Of a stretch of DNA of 64,000 bases, positions 54,747 through 63,497 are shown one piece after another (position 1 is the first letter of the stretch; each line of letters begins with the position of its first letter). Below the pieces are notes generated by a model, which was given only the letters and a program-made list of their open reading frames with translations, made no database searches and had not been told where the DNA came from. Made by a program: the position numbers and the translations under genes. This DNA is from Amygdalobacter indicium (lineage in GTDB: Bacteria; Bacillota; Clostridia; Saccharofermentanales; Fastidiosipilaceae), in NCBI RefSeq assembly GCF_029101545.1, contig NZ_CP118866.1, forward strand, positions 248,001 through 312,000, given 5' to 3'.

Positions 54747-55199
54747 ATGTTAGTAAATCCACCGATTGAGAAATTATTAAAACATGTTGAAAATCGTTAT
54801 TGTCTCGCTATTGCCATTTCCAAGCGTTGCCGACAGTTGGTGAACGGCGGCTTGCCGTTGGTAAAGAGTACAACTAAGAACGAAGTAAGTTTGGCCTGCG
54901 AAGAATTTGCAGCCGACAGCGTAGTAGGCGTTATGAAAAACGTTCGTCCGTCAGTCCCTTTGCGCCCGGATGTTGTTGCCCGTAAACGCCAGGAAAGAGA
55001 GCTGCGTTTCCAGGAGATGGCCGAGAAAGCCAAAATGGCCGAGCGAAATGAGCGCTTAGGCGATGAAGAAGAGAAAGAAACTGTTACAGCCGCAACTGAA
55101 AAACCGGAGTTTGCCGGGGAAGACGTTATGGATCAGGACACCGACAGCATTGAGTCGATGATTGAAGCGGAAGACAACGAAGATAACGAAGAAGAGTAA
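54747..55199 (+). CDS. rpoZ: RNA polymerase omega subunit with acidic C-terminal extension
   Basis: 150 residues. The first 75 match omega: MLVNPPIEKLLKHVENRY, LAIAISKRCRQLVNG, VSLACEEFAADSV. This subunit helps fold and hold beta-prime in RNA polymerase. A further 75-residue tail rich in Glu/Asp (ending EAEDNEDNEEE) is not part of the basic fold. Ribosome site AAGGAG. Only 18 bp separate it from glyQS, so they are one operon. Confidence 0.9.
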   Translation: MLVNPPIEKLLKHVENRYCLAIAISKRCRQLVNGGLPLVKSTTKNEVSLACEEFAADSVVGVMKNVRPSVPLRPDVVARKRQERELRFQEMAEKAKMAERNERLGDEEEKETVTAATEKPEFAGEDVMDQDTDSIESMIEAEDNEDNEEE

Positions 55200-55217
55200 G
55201 AGAAAAGAGTTGAAATT

Positions 55218-56654
55218 ATGCCGGTAGAGAAAGTCAAAGGACAGAATGCAAACGGTTTAACGATGGAAAAGCTGGTAGCTTTGTGCAAAACACGGGGCTT
55301 TGTTTTTCCCGGTTCCGATATTTATGGCGGATTGGCTAATGCTTGGGATTACGGTCCTTTAGGCGTTTTGCTGAAAAACAACCTCAAAGCTGCTTGGTGG
55401 AAGCGCTTTAATCAGGAAAACGAGTATAATGTCGGCCTGGATGCAGCCATATTGATGAATCCGACTGTTTGGCAAGCTTCCGGTCATGTCGGCAACTTTA
55501 ATGACCCTTTAATTGACTGTAAAACTTGTAAGAGCCGTTATCGGGCGGATAATTTGGTTGAAGATTTTGTTCAGGCGCATGTAGAAGCACAACCGGAATT
55601 GGCACAGTTGCAGATTGAAGGCGCAGATAATGCCGCTTTAACGGAAATTATCGAAAAATATAATATCGTTTGCCCTAATTGCGGTAAACTGGATTATACG
55701 CCGATTCGTCGTTTCAATATGATGTTTAAGACCCATCAGGGAGTGACGGAAGACAGTGCGACCGAGTTATATTTGCGACCGGAGACAGCTCAAGGAATAT
55801 TTGTTAATTTTGTCAATGTGCAAAGAGCTATGCGTCTGAAGTTGCCTTTTGGCATTTGTCAAATCGGTAAATCTTTCAGAAACGAAATTACTCCGGGTAA
55901 TTTTACTTTCAGAACCAGAGAATTTGAACAGATGGAATTGGAGTTTTTCTGTAAACCCGGTACATCTTTGGAGTGGTTTAAGTACTGGAAAGATTATTGC
56001 TATCAGTTCCTGCTGGATTTGGGCTTGAAAGCGCAGGAGTTGCGTTATCGGGATCACAGCAAAGAAGAGTTGTCGTTCTATTCCAATGCGACCAGCGATG
56101 CGGAATTCCTTTTCCCCTTCGGTTGGGGCGAAATTTGGGGTATTGCCGATCGTACGGATTATGATTTGAAGCGTCATTCGGAATTTTCAAAACAGGATTT
56201 GAGCTATTTTGACGCCGAGAGCAATGAAAAATACATTCCCTACGTCGTTGAGCCGTCTTTGGGTGCCGATCGTCTTACTTTGGCTGTTTTATGTTCCGCC
56301 TATGAAGATCAGACTTTGGAGAACGGCGAGAGTCGTACCGTGATGCATTTCCATCCGGCTATCGCTCCGATCAAGGTTGCAGTTTTGCCTTTGAGTAATA
56401 AGTTGACCGAGCAGTGTTTACCTTTGTATCGTGAGCTGTCCAAGCATTTTATGTGTGAATTTGACAGCCGGCAATCTATCGGTAAGCGTTATCGCCGCCA
56501 GGATGAAATCGGTACGCCTTATTGCGTGACTTATGATTTTACTTCGCCGGAAGATCAGGCAGTGACCATCAGAGAGCGCGATACGATGGAGCAGGTGCGG
56601 ATACCGATGAGTGAAACTGTCGCCTGGTTGCAGGAGCATTTGCCGCTCTTTTAA
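55218..56654 (+). CDS. glyS: Glycyl-tRNA synthetase, single-chain alpha2 type
   Basis: 478-residue class II synthetase charging tRNA-Gly. Motifs: start TMEKLVALCKTRGFVFPGSDIYGG, motif 2 region GKSFRNEITPGNFTFRTREFEQME, motif 3 EPSLGADRLTLAVL, and a C-terminal anticodon-binding domain (IKVAVLPLSNK...IGKRYRRQDEIGTPYCVTYD). Four cysteines (DCKTCKSRYR and VCPNCGKLD) look like a zinc site. No T-box leader is seen. Downstream of rpoZ. Confidence 0.97.
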   Translation: MPVEKVKGQNANGLTMEKLVALCKTRGFVFPGSDIYGGLANAWDYGPLGVLLKNNLKAAWWKRFNQENEYNVGLDAAILMNPTVWQASGHVGNFNDPLIDCKTCKSRYRADNLVEDFVQAHVEAQPELAQLQIEGADNAALTEIIEKYNIVCPNCGKLDYTPIRRFNMMFKTHQGVTEDSATELYLRPETAQGIFVNFVNVQRAMRLKLPFGICQIGKSFRNEITPGNFTFRTREFEQMELEFFCKPGTSLEWFKYWKDYCYQFLLDLGLKAQELRYRDHSKEELSFYSNATSDAEFLFPFGWGEIWGIADRTDYDLKRHSEFSKQDLSYFDAESNEKYIPYVVEPSLGADRLTLAVLCSAYEDQTLENGESRTVMHFHPAIAPIKVAVLPLSNKLTEQCLPLYRELSKHFMCEFDSRQSIGKRYRRQDEIGTPYCVTYDFTSPEDQAVTIRERDTMEQVRIPMSETVAWLQEHLPLF

Positions 56655-56689
56655 ATTTACAGCATCCGCTTGCATACCGGTAAAAATGA

Positions 56690-56738
56690 AAATACCCGCT
56701 GTACCTCCTTATAGGCGGTCCGATGCGGGTATTTTTTT
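56690..56738 (+). terminator. Bidirectional terminator after glyS
   Basis: AAATACCCGC (56690-56699) with GCGGGTATTT (56725-56734) and an inner ACCTCC/GGCGGT stem, then TTTT. The A-rich left side gives a short U-run for the opposite strand. Confidence 0.85.
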
Positions 56739-56791
56739 GTTTGCTGTTTCCGGCGCCGGGATAGATTGATTCAGGCTTAATTCAGCGGCTG

Positions 56792-57361
56792 TCAGCGGCT
56801 GAGAGAATACCATTTATCCTTTATTTTTTGTCCGATTATTTGGGCGATATTGAAGAAAGAACAGCTTAAAGCTGCTGCCAGTAATGCCGTCAGCAGGCAG
56901 ATTAAAGCTTTCCATTCCGGGGTAAGCTGCTTAAATTGTTCGAAGTAAGGTGCAATTATCGGATCAATAGGTAGATAATTCCAAGATAGGATTAAAGGGA
57001 AACAATAGTTGCCGCCTACATAAAACAGGATAAAGAAGGCGCTGAAAGCTGTGAGAATACTGATCAGGCTACAGCCCCAAAAGAAACAAATTAAAAGGAC
57101 TGCCGGTAATAAGAGCAGAAAAAAGAGTAGGCGGGGTAAAAATAAAGACGAAGTACTCGGCTCGCTCGCAGATACGGCCGCTGTTTCAACTTGCGGTTCT
57201 GCTGTCGGTTCGCTACTTGTTTCAGGCTTTGTCTCTACTTGTGTTTCCGTGACAGTTTCCGCTTTAGTTTCTGTACTCGTTTCAGTAGCCGTTTCTTCTG
57301 TCTGCCGGTCAATTACAGCATTATCTTCATTTTTCGGATCAGTTACATTATTATCGACCAT
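56792..57361 (-). CDS. Membrane protein with Thr/Glu-rich N terminus
   Basis: About 189 residues. The first 70 are a low-complexity run of Glu/Thr/Val/Ser with repeated TET/ETKxET units. Then come hydrophobic segments (about 75-120) and a last helix (about 155-180), ending KDKWYSLSR. No family recognised. ATG 57361 has AGAGG 8 nt upstream; ATG 57382 is the alternative start with AAAGGAA. Last gene of the minus-strand cluster, 49 bp past the beta-lactamase-like gene. Confidence 0.65.
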   Translation of the reverse strand: MVDNNVTDPKNEDNAVIDRQTEETATETSTETKAETVTETQVETKPETSSEPTAEPQVETAAVSASEPSTSSLFLPRLLFFLLLLPAVLLICFFWGCSLISILTAFSAFFILFYVGGNYCFPLILSWNYLPIDPIIAPYFEQFKQLTPEWKALICLLTALLAAALSCSFFNIAQIIGQKIKDKWYSLSR

Positions 57362-57409
57362 ATGTTTTACCTCTTCAATCATTTCCTTTAATCATAACAC
57401 AACGATAAT

Positions 57410-58546
57410 TTAATTGTCCGCCCCGTCGGCATTTACAACAGCAGGCTGATCTTCAGCTGTATAAACGGGATAATTTCGGAAAACTTCAGCTTGCGCCAAA
57501 ATTTGCTCAGCCTGTAATTTGTCCGGATGATAATGAGCATAAATCAAAGCGGCAATTTCAGCTAATACCTGTTCGCCCGCCGGTCCCAAGTCGGTCAGGA
57601 CAACCAAAGAAAAAGGATTATTCGCATCCAAACTGAAGCCGACAGAATTCATGGCATTTTCAAAAGAACCGTATTTTTGCGCCATTATGTGCTGCATTGG
57701 CGGCAACAAATTAAAATATCTTGAAGTTTGCGCTTGGGTCATATCTTCCAGTAACTGTTTATAAGTTGTTTGCGCAGCGCTATAAATGGCCCGGGCACAG
57801 GCTGTTAAAATTTGGGCATTAATTAGATTCCCTTCCTGTAAATAAGCCTGATCCGGCTGAATATTAAGGAAAGAGCAGGTTAAAGTCTTGAATTTGTCGA
57901 AACCGCCCAAGTGCTGAAATAAAACGTGAGCAGCTGTATTGTCGGAACTGATAACCATATGCTTCAAAAGCTCTCTCACAGGAATAGAGTCACCGGTTTT
58001 GTAAGTGCCGGCCACCGCTTCGCCCTCATCTGTCATGGAAGCGTCCAACAAATAAGTGTCACTCAAAGCAACTTTGGATTGGGCAACTAAATCATAATAT
58101 AAAGTCGCTAAACAAAGTTTGTAGGTACTGGCTGCCGTAAAATAACAACTGCTGTTGAAGGTGTAGCGGCTTTGCGTGCGAAAATTCAGGACATCGACGG
58201 CCAAGTGCCGACCGTCAAGTTGCTTTTTCTCCAGATATTGCCGAATTAATCGGCTTATTTCCTCCTGATCGGCTGTTTGCGGTGAAATAACGACTGCGGG
58301 AGCCGGTAAAGTGGAAATTGTTTGCGGCAATTTAAGTTCGTTTTTGGCCATGGTAAGTTTCCTCTTTTCTGTCGGCGGCACAAGCGGCCTCGCCTTATGT
58401 TCGGAAGACTTTTGACAGGAACTGAATGTGCCGCCGGCTAAGGCTAAAGCCAGGAGCACGCTTAATTTGCGCCCGATTTTACCTCGTTTTATAGCGCTGT
58501 CGTTGCGGCTGAAGTTGCTGTGCGGAGCAAGGCTGTGCTGATTCAT
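57410..58546 (-). CDS. Class A beta-lactamase-like serine hydrolase (probable lipoprotein)
   Basis: 378 residues. An N-terminal basic stretch and hydrophobic core lead to a lipobox-like FSSC with Cys44, so probably lipid-anchored outside. The catalytic domain shows S-x-x-K as Ser140-TY-Lys143 and SDN at 201-203; a KYGS at 291-294 sits where KTG is expected. Such proteins include beta-lactamases and penicillin-interactive hydrolases; the KYG variant and the lack of a clear omega-loop Glu make resistance activity doubtful. Sits downstream of the MMPL/YhgE-like pair. Confidence 0.75.
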   Translation of the reverse strand: MNQHSLAPHSNFSRNDSAIKRGKIGRKLSVLLALALAGGTFSSCQKSSEHKARPLVPPTEKRKLTMAKNELKLPQTISTLPAPAVVISPQTADQEEISRLIRQYLEKKQLDGRHLAVDVLNFRTQSRYTFNSSCYFTAASTYKLCLATLYYDLVAQSKVALSDTYLLDASMTDEGEAVAGTYKTGDSIPVRELLKHMVISSDNTAAHVLFQHLGGFDKFKTLTCSFLNIQPDQAYLQEGNLINAQILTACARAIYSAAQTTYKQLLEDMTQAQTSRYFNLLPPMQHIMAQKYGSFENAMNSVGFSLDANNPFSLVVLTDLGPAGEQVLAEIAALIYAHYHPDKLQAEQILAQAEVFRNYPVYTAEDQPAVVNADGADN

Positions 58547-58665
58547 ATTCCCCCCTGAATTATGTCATTGTTGAGTGCTACTAAAGTTATTATTATATAT
58601 GTAAATTGAAGGCGTCGGCAATACCACGCCCCGGGGACAAAGGACAGCAATTCCCGGCAAAAGGA

Positions 58666-61155
58666 TTAATCATTTGCCGCCGGGCGGAACAGAGCTTTTA
58701 ATTTATCCCAAAACTTGGCTTGCGGCTCGTCAACGGGTGCAGCTGCTTTTTCATCCGGCAAACTTATGCCCGGATAAACCATGATAAATTGAGTTACCGT
58801 TTGTGGAGCGTTTTTTTCAGCGATAAAAGAATGCGGGCGGAAATTCTGACCGAGGAACTCGGCGATCATTTTTTCCATCTGCTTTTGGGCTTTAAGCGCC
58901 ATGCCCGAGGTAGCTTGGGCCAACTTAGCAAAACCGGCAGTGTAAGCCTGTAAACCTGTCTGATATTCTTCACTGCCGTCAGCCAGGCGCTCCAGACCGT
59001 CAGCCAATTTGTCGCTGCCTGCGGCTAATTGACCGGCACCGGCTGTGAGTTTGGCGGAACCGCTTGTGAGTTCACCTTTTTTTTCGCCCAATAAATCGGC
59101 ATTGGCAGCCAATTTTCCCGAACCGTCGGCTAATTCCTGTAAGCCGGCAATCAGCTGTTTAATTTGGTCGATTGCCTGACTTAATTCGCTCAGTTGCAAT
59201 TCTTTTTTGCCTTGATTTTTCTGATTGAATTTATGCAGCAGTTCCTTCGCTTGTGCCAAATGTTTTTCAGTCTCACTGATTTTAGCGATGATTTCCGCCG
59301 GATTGCTTGCAGTACCGCCGTTTAAAAGCTTTTGTAAGTCCTTGATATTTTGTGTGAGGGCGGCAATATCATTCAGCTGACTTGCCAACGAGTGCAGTCC
59401 TTGGCGCAATTCTGCCAGCTTTTGCCGAATATTGCCGGCAGGATTTGCCGGTTGGGGATTAGGTAAAGCCGTCAACAAATAACGTCCGGCAAACGGTAGA
59501 CCGATACTGCCGCTTACAGGCAGGATTGTCGGGGCCTTAACAGGGGGCTTTTCAGCTGCAGCTGCTGCCGGGGAAGAATGCGGCTCGGGCGGCATTTCAC
59601 GTTTTTCACTCGGACTTGGCGCTTCTTTTTTTTCAGTTTGAGCTTCGGCTTGAGGCAACTTGGGGGCGGACTTGTCGCTAACAGCATTTCCTTGCGGGAG
59701 AGAGCGGCTTGGAACAAGATTGGCAGTTGCCGGCAATAAGTCTTCAATTTGCTTAATCAGACTTTCCAGGTGGCTGATTTGCTGTTGCAGAGCGGCAATA
59801 TTAATATCCGGTAATTTGATTTTGCTTAATTGCAGCAATAATTTTTGATTTTGTTTGAAGAGCGAGAGGATTTTATCCAAACTTTGCAATAACAAATCCA
59901 TTTGTTGCTCCAACTTTTGCAAATCGATTTTTTGCATATCCGGCGAAGCCTTGTCCAAATACTCCTTGAGATCTTCCAGAAAAGCCAGTTGAGCCTGTAA
60001 TTTGTCGCTGCTTAAGGCCTGCTTGACCTGCTGCATACCGCCGTCCAGGCGTTTAACACCGGCAAAATACTGTGTTAAGCCGTCGCTGTAACGCTGTAAG
60101 CCGTCTGTGAAAGCGCTTGCGCCGTCAAACAGCTGTTCACTGCCGGAAGCTAATTTCCGACCGCCGCCGGCAAGTTCCTCAATCCCTTGATTCAGCCGGG
60201 AATAGCCGGAACTGAGAGCACCGGCAGCTAGGTGTAATTGATTTATACCGTTTTCCAATTGGCTTAAACCGTTTAATTGCTTTTGCAGTAAGCTGCTGCC
60301 GTCAAGTTTGAAAGTCAAGGGCAAAGCGGTCAACATGGCTGACGGAATATGAATATTGTTCGCATCGGCAGTTACCGTATATTCGGCTTCCTGTTTCGGC
60401 AATTTCAGAAATACAATATTAGTTTTATCGGCAGCCAGACTTATTTGCGCCTGTTCGGCCTTAATGTTGTGGAAGGAATTTAACGGCAAAGCGAGGGTGA
60501 ATTGGAGAATATAGCTGTCAAAAAAGCTCGAGTCGACGGACTTATCGGCGCTGATTTTCATTTTCAGCGTGAAATGCCCGCTTTTCCCGGCAATCTCCGT
60601 CGCCGTCATTTCCTGCCCGTCCAGTTGGTAAGAATACTCAATTTTCCAAGGCAGAGACGTTTTTTGCAATTTAGCCTGATAATAGAAAAATTCGCCTTTT
60701 TGCAGGGGGAATTTAACGGCGGTTAAATTGTCGGCTTTGGAAGTTTCCAACTTTTTTTCCGGTTTCAAAGAAACAGTTTCACTGTAATTACCGTAATCGG
60801 TTACATTGCAGTCTTTTTTAGCTTCGAAGTAGTTGACGGCATATAGTTCGTCCGGAGCGTTGAGATTGCTGTATATAAGTTCGTGTTTGATATAATCTCG
60901 ATTCGGGGTATCTGCAGCCGTTGCCGTTGCGCTTGCCTTGGCGGTAGAAGTTGCCTGTGGACTTTTCTGCTTCGGTAAATCGCTTGCCAATAAGCCGGCG
61001 AAAAGACTTGCAATCAGCAGAAGTGAAACGAGCAGTGCTAAAAGTCGGTATCGGAGCTTCAACCTCGAGGTGCAGCGGGTCTCGGAATGAGAGGAGCGGG
61101 CATGAGAACGGGATTTTTTCTGTTTATCAATTGCAGGTATAATTTTGTTAGCCAT
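58666..61155 (-). CDS. Exported YhgE/Pip-like partner of MMPL transporter
   Basis: 829 residues, one membrane helix near the N terminus (about 35-58), the rest extracytoplasmic. Two long coiled-coil blocks of the G-x-x-x-L-x-x-G type (about 310-400, GIEELAGGGRKLASGSEQL; about 660-750, LADGSGKLAANADLL) flank a Pro/Ala/Lys-rich loop (about 465-540). It ends SFIAEKNAPQTVTQFIMVYPG. The pattern is that of YhgE/Pip-like proteins paired with MMPL transporters in clostridia. It starts 9 bp after the MMPL stop. Likely a surface scaffold for export; the cargo is unknown. Confidence 0.78.
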   Translation of the reverse strand: MANKIIPAIDKQKKSRSHARSSHSETRCTSRLKLRYRLLALLVSLLLIASLFAGLLASDLPKQKSPQATSTAKASATATAADTPNRDYIKHELIYSNLNAPDELYAVNYFEAKKDCNVTDYGNYSETVSLKPEKKLETSKADNLTAVKFPLQKGEFFYYQAKLQKTSLPWKIEYSYQLDGQEMTATEIAGKSGHFTLKMKISADKSVDSSFFDSYILQFTLALPLNSFHNIKAEQAQISLAADKTNIVFLKLPKQEAEYTVTADANNIHIPSAMLTALPLTFKLDGSSLLQKQLNGLSQLENGINQLHLAAGALSSGYSRLNQGIEELAGGGRKLASGSEQLFDGASAFTDGLQRYSDGLTQYFAGVKRLDGGMQQVKQALSSDKLQAQLAFLEDLKEYLDKASPDMQKIDLQKLEQQMDLLLQSLDKILSLFKQNQKLLLQLSKIKLPDINIAALQQQISHLESLIKQIEDLLPATANLVPSRSLPQGNAVSDKSAPKLPQAEAQTEKKEAPSPSEKREMPPEPHSSPAAAAAEKPPVKAPTILPVSGSIGLPFAGRYLLTALPNPQPANPAGNIRQKLAELRQGLHSLASQLNDIAALTQNIKDLQKLLNGGTASNPAEIIAKISETEKHLAQAKELLHKFNQKNQGKKELQLSELSQAIDQIKQLIAGLQELADGSGKLAANADLLGEKKGELTSGSAKLTAGAGQLAAGSDKLADGLERLADGSEEYQTGLQAYTAGFAKLAQATSGMALKAQKQMEKMIAEFLGQNFRPHSFIAEKNAPQTVTQFIMVYPGISLPDEKAAAPVDEPQAKFWDKLKALFRPAAND

Positions 61156-61164
61156 ATTAATCTC

Positions 61165-63333
61165 CTATTTGTCGCCGTGCTGTTTAAGCTTGTCGTTTAC
61201 GGCAGTTGCAAGTACAACGGACTTAGCGGCCTTGTTTTTTCCGCTTCTTTTGAGTTTGAGTAACAAATTGCCCAATTTTACGAACAAAGGATTTAAGTCG
61301 CTCTTTTCTATAAGCTTATCACACCAATATAACAAATTTGGTAAAAGTAAGAGGACATTTGCCAAAGATAAAAGAGCTCCTCTACCTAAAACCTGTCCGA
61401 TTTCGCTAACCGCGTTAATGGAAGAAATCAAGGCTAAAATATAACCGCAGCCGCTTAAGATGAAAGCGGGAGCCATAAGTGAGGCGCAGGTTTCTTTGAG
61501 CGTACGGGTGTAAGCTTGCAATTTCGGATAAGTTTTACGATAGTTGAGATATTTTTCGCACAATAAAATGCCATAATCCACCGTTGCTCCCAGTTGGAAA
61601 GTATTAATTACCAGGTAGCCGATAAAATTCAGGCGGGTAGAGGAAAAATAAGGTACCGCAAGATTCAGCCAGATGGAAAATTCGATCGTTAAAACAATGA
61701 GCAGCGGCACGATAATGTTGCGAAAATTGCAGAGTAAAACGAAAAAGACGGAGCCGATAATGAAGTAGTTAATAATGATGTTATCGTGCTCGATCGCCTT
61801 TTTCATATCCAACAAAGTAAAAGCTTCGCCGACGGTATAATAAGGCTGTTTCAAGTGTTTATCGGCAATTTTTCTGACAGCTTGAGCCAAAGCGAAGGCG
61901 GGCTTGGAATCGGCTTTTAATTTGCTTTGAATGATGATTCGTTCATAAGAGGGTGAAACAAGTTGCTTTATTAAAGCGGGCGGAAGAGAATCTTTCGGTA
62001 CGTCATTGCCGACTTGATTGGCATAGCTGATAACGGTATTAACATGCGGCAAATCTTTCAATTCCGCTGTCATTGCGGCGGTAGCGGGCGAATCTTTTCT
62101 ATTTACCATAACTACATAAAGCAGAGAACGTCCGAAAACACTTTCCAATTGCTGCTGCGCCTTAAATTCGGGCGAGTTTGCCGGTAAATTGCCCATCCCG
62201 TAAGAAATATCGCAACGCTTTTGGGCGATGAAGGCCAAGGGGAGAAGCAACAGGGCGATAATTAAATAAGTCAGACGGAACTTGCGGGCAAAAGCAGCCA
62301 AAAAGCCGAAACGTTCAGCCCTTAGAGGGGGCTTATAGGATAACTTGCTGATCAGAGGGGCGAACAGACGAATAAGACAGGGCAAAAAAGTCAGGACACA
62401 AATCAAACTGAAGACAATACCCTTGGCTAAGACGATGCCCATGTCCCAACCGAGAGTAAATGACATCAAAAGCAGGACGATAAAGCCGAAAAAAGTAGTA
62501 ACGGCCGAGGAAGTAATACTGGAAAAACTGCGGTAGACAGCTTTCACCAAAGCAACCTGTAAATTGTCACCTTCCGCCAGAGATAATTTGAACTGATGCA
62601 AAAGGAAAATTGCATAGTCCATAGATACGGCAAGCTGCATAATGCCGGCAATAGATTGGGTGATAAAAGATAAATCTCCTTTAAGAAAGTTGGTGCCCAT
62701 ATTAAGCAGAACAGCCAAAAAGATTGTAATCAGAAAGATGAAAGGCTCCAAAGCGCTGGAACTGATCAGAAAAAGTATCAGCAAAGCAAGCGGTACGGCG
62801 TAGAACAGGATCTGTGTTACTTCTTTGCCCACAGCCAAATTAGCTGACGCCATATCCAAAGCCTGACCGCTTAAGTAAATTTCCCGCGGCGCCAAGTCTT
62901 TCTTCAGCTTCTGAATATAATAGCCGTAATTATGAGTTTGTACGACCAACTCGTAACGGGCAAAACCCTTTTGCAGATAATTTTTGACATAGTCCGCTTT
63001 TTGCAATTTGAGCGGGAGGGTAATATCGGTAATATCGTCCAAAAAACGGACACTTTGGACTCCCGGATAGTGCAACAGTTCCTGTTTGAATTGCAAAGCT
63101 GAAGTTAAACTGTCAGCCTTAATCGCCAAGTTCAAATTGGGAATAGCATCATTGAATTCCTGCTTCAATAATTTTAAACCGCGGGTGGAATTACTGGCCG
63201 GCGGTAAATAATGACTTAAGTCGAAACGCACCTTGACCTGCAGTAGTGTAAAACAGGAAATAATCGCCAAAATGAAGTAAAGGATTATAACGGAGCGATA
63301 ATGTTTGATGATTTGTTCAGCTAATTTTCTCAT
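61165..63333 (-). CDS. MMPL-family RND transporter
   Basis: 722 residues, about 12 membrane helices in two halves, each with an extracellular domain after its first helix: RND layout of the MMPL/YdfJ group. Markers: SMDYAIFLLHQF in the first half and GATVDYGILLCEKYL in the second, with the Asp-Tyr pair of the proton path. Known members export lipids, siderophores or antibiotics. Ribosome site AGGA. First gene of a minus-strand cluster with its exported partner. Confidence 0.9.
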   Translation of the reverse strand: MRKLAEQIIKHYRSVIILYFILAIISCFTLLQVKVRFDLSHYLPPASNSTRGLKLLKQEFNDAIPNLNLAIKADSLTSALQFKQELLHYPGVQSVRFLDDITDITLPLKLQKADYVKNYLQKGFARYELVVQTHNYGYYIQKLKKDLAPREIYLSGQALDMASANLAVGKEVTQILFYAVPLALLILFLISSSALEPFIFLITIFLAVLLNMGTNFLKGDLSFITQSIAGIMQLAVSMDYAIFLLHQFKLSLAEGDNLQVALVKAVYRSFSSITSSAVTTFFGFIVLLLMSFTLGWDMGIVLAKGIVFSLICVLTFLPCLIRLFAPLISKLSYKPPLRAERFGFLAAFARKFRLTYLIIALLLLPLAFIAQKRCDISYGMGNLPANSPEFKAQQQLESVFGRSLLYVVMVNRKDSPATAAMTAELKDLPHVNTVISYANQVGNDVPKDSLPPALIKQLVSPSYERIIIQSKLKADSKPAFALAQAVRKIADKHLKQPYYTVGEAFTLLDMKKAIEHDNIIINYFIIGSVFFVLLCNFRNIIVPLLIVLTIEFSIWLNLAVPYFSSTRLNFIGYLVINTFQLGATVDYGILLCEKYLNYRKTYPKLQAYTRTLKETCASLMAPAFILSGCGYILALISSINAVSEIGQVLGRGALLSLANVLLLLPNLLYWCDKLIEKSDLNPLFVKLGNLLLKLKRSGKNKAAKSVVLATAVNDKLKQHGDK

Positions 63334-63497
63334 AATTAATCCTCATATAAATTCGCATCTTCATCATAGCATTTTATGCTCGCCGATAAAGCAAAAATGT
63401 GCAAGAATATTGTTTATTTTATCCGTTAATCCGGTTAATATTTTGCTAAAATAGAAAGGGTAGGAACATCATTTGCCGGATGGAGAAGAGGATAAAA

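Noticed and set aside
54576..55217. T-box leader for glyS
   Set aside because: No T-box sequence (GGTGG-AACC-GCG type) before rpoZ or glyS; a plain promoter explains expression.
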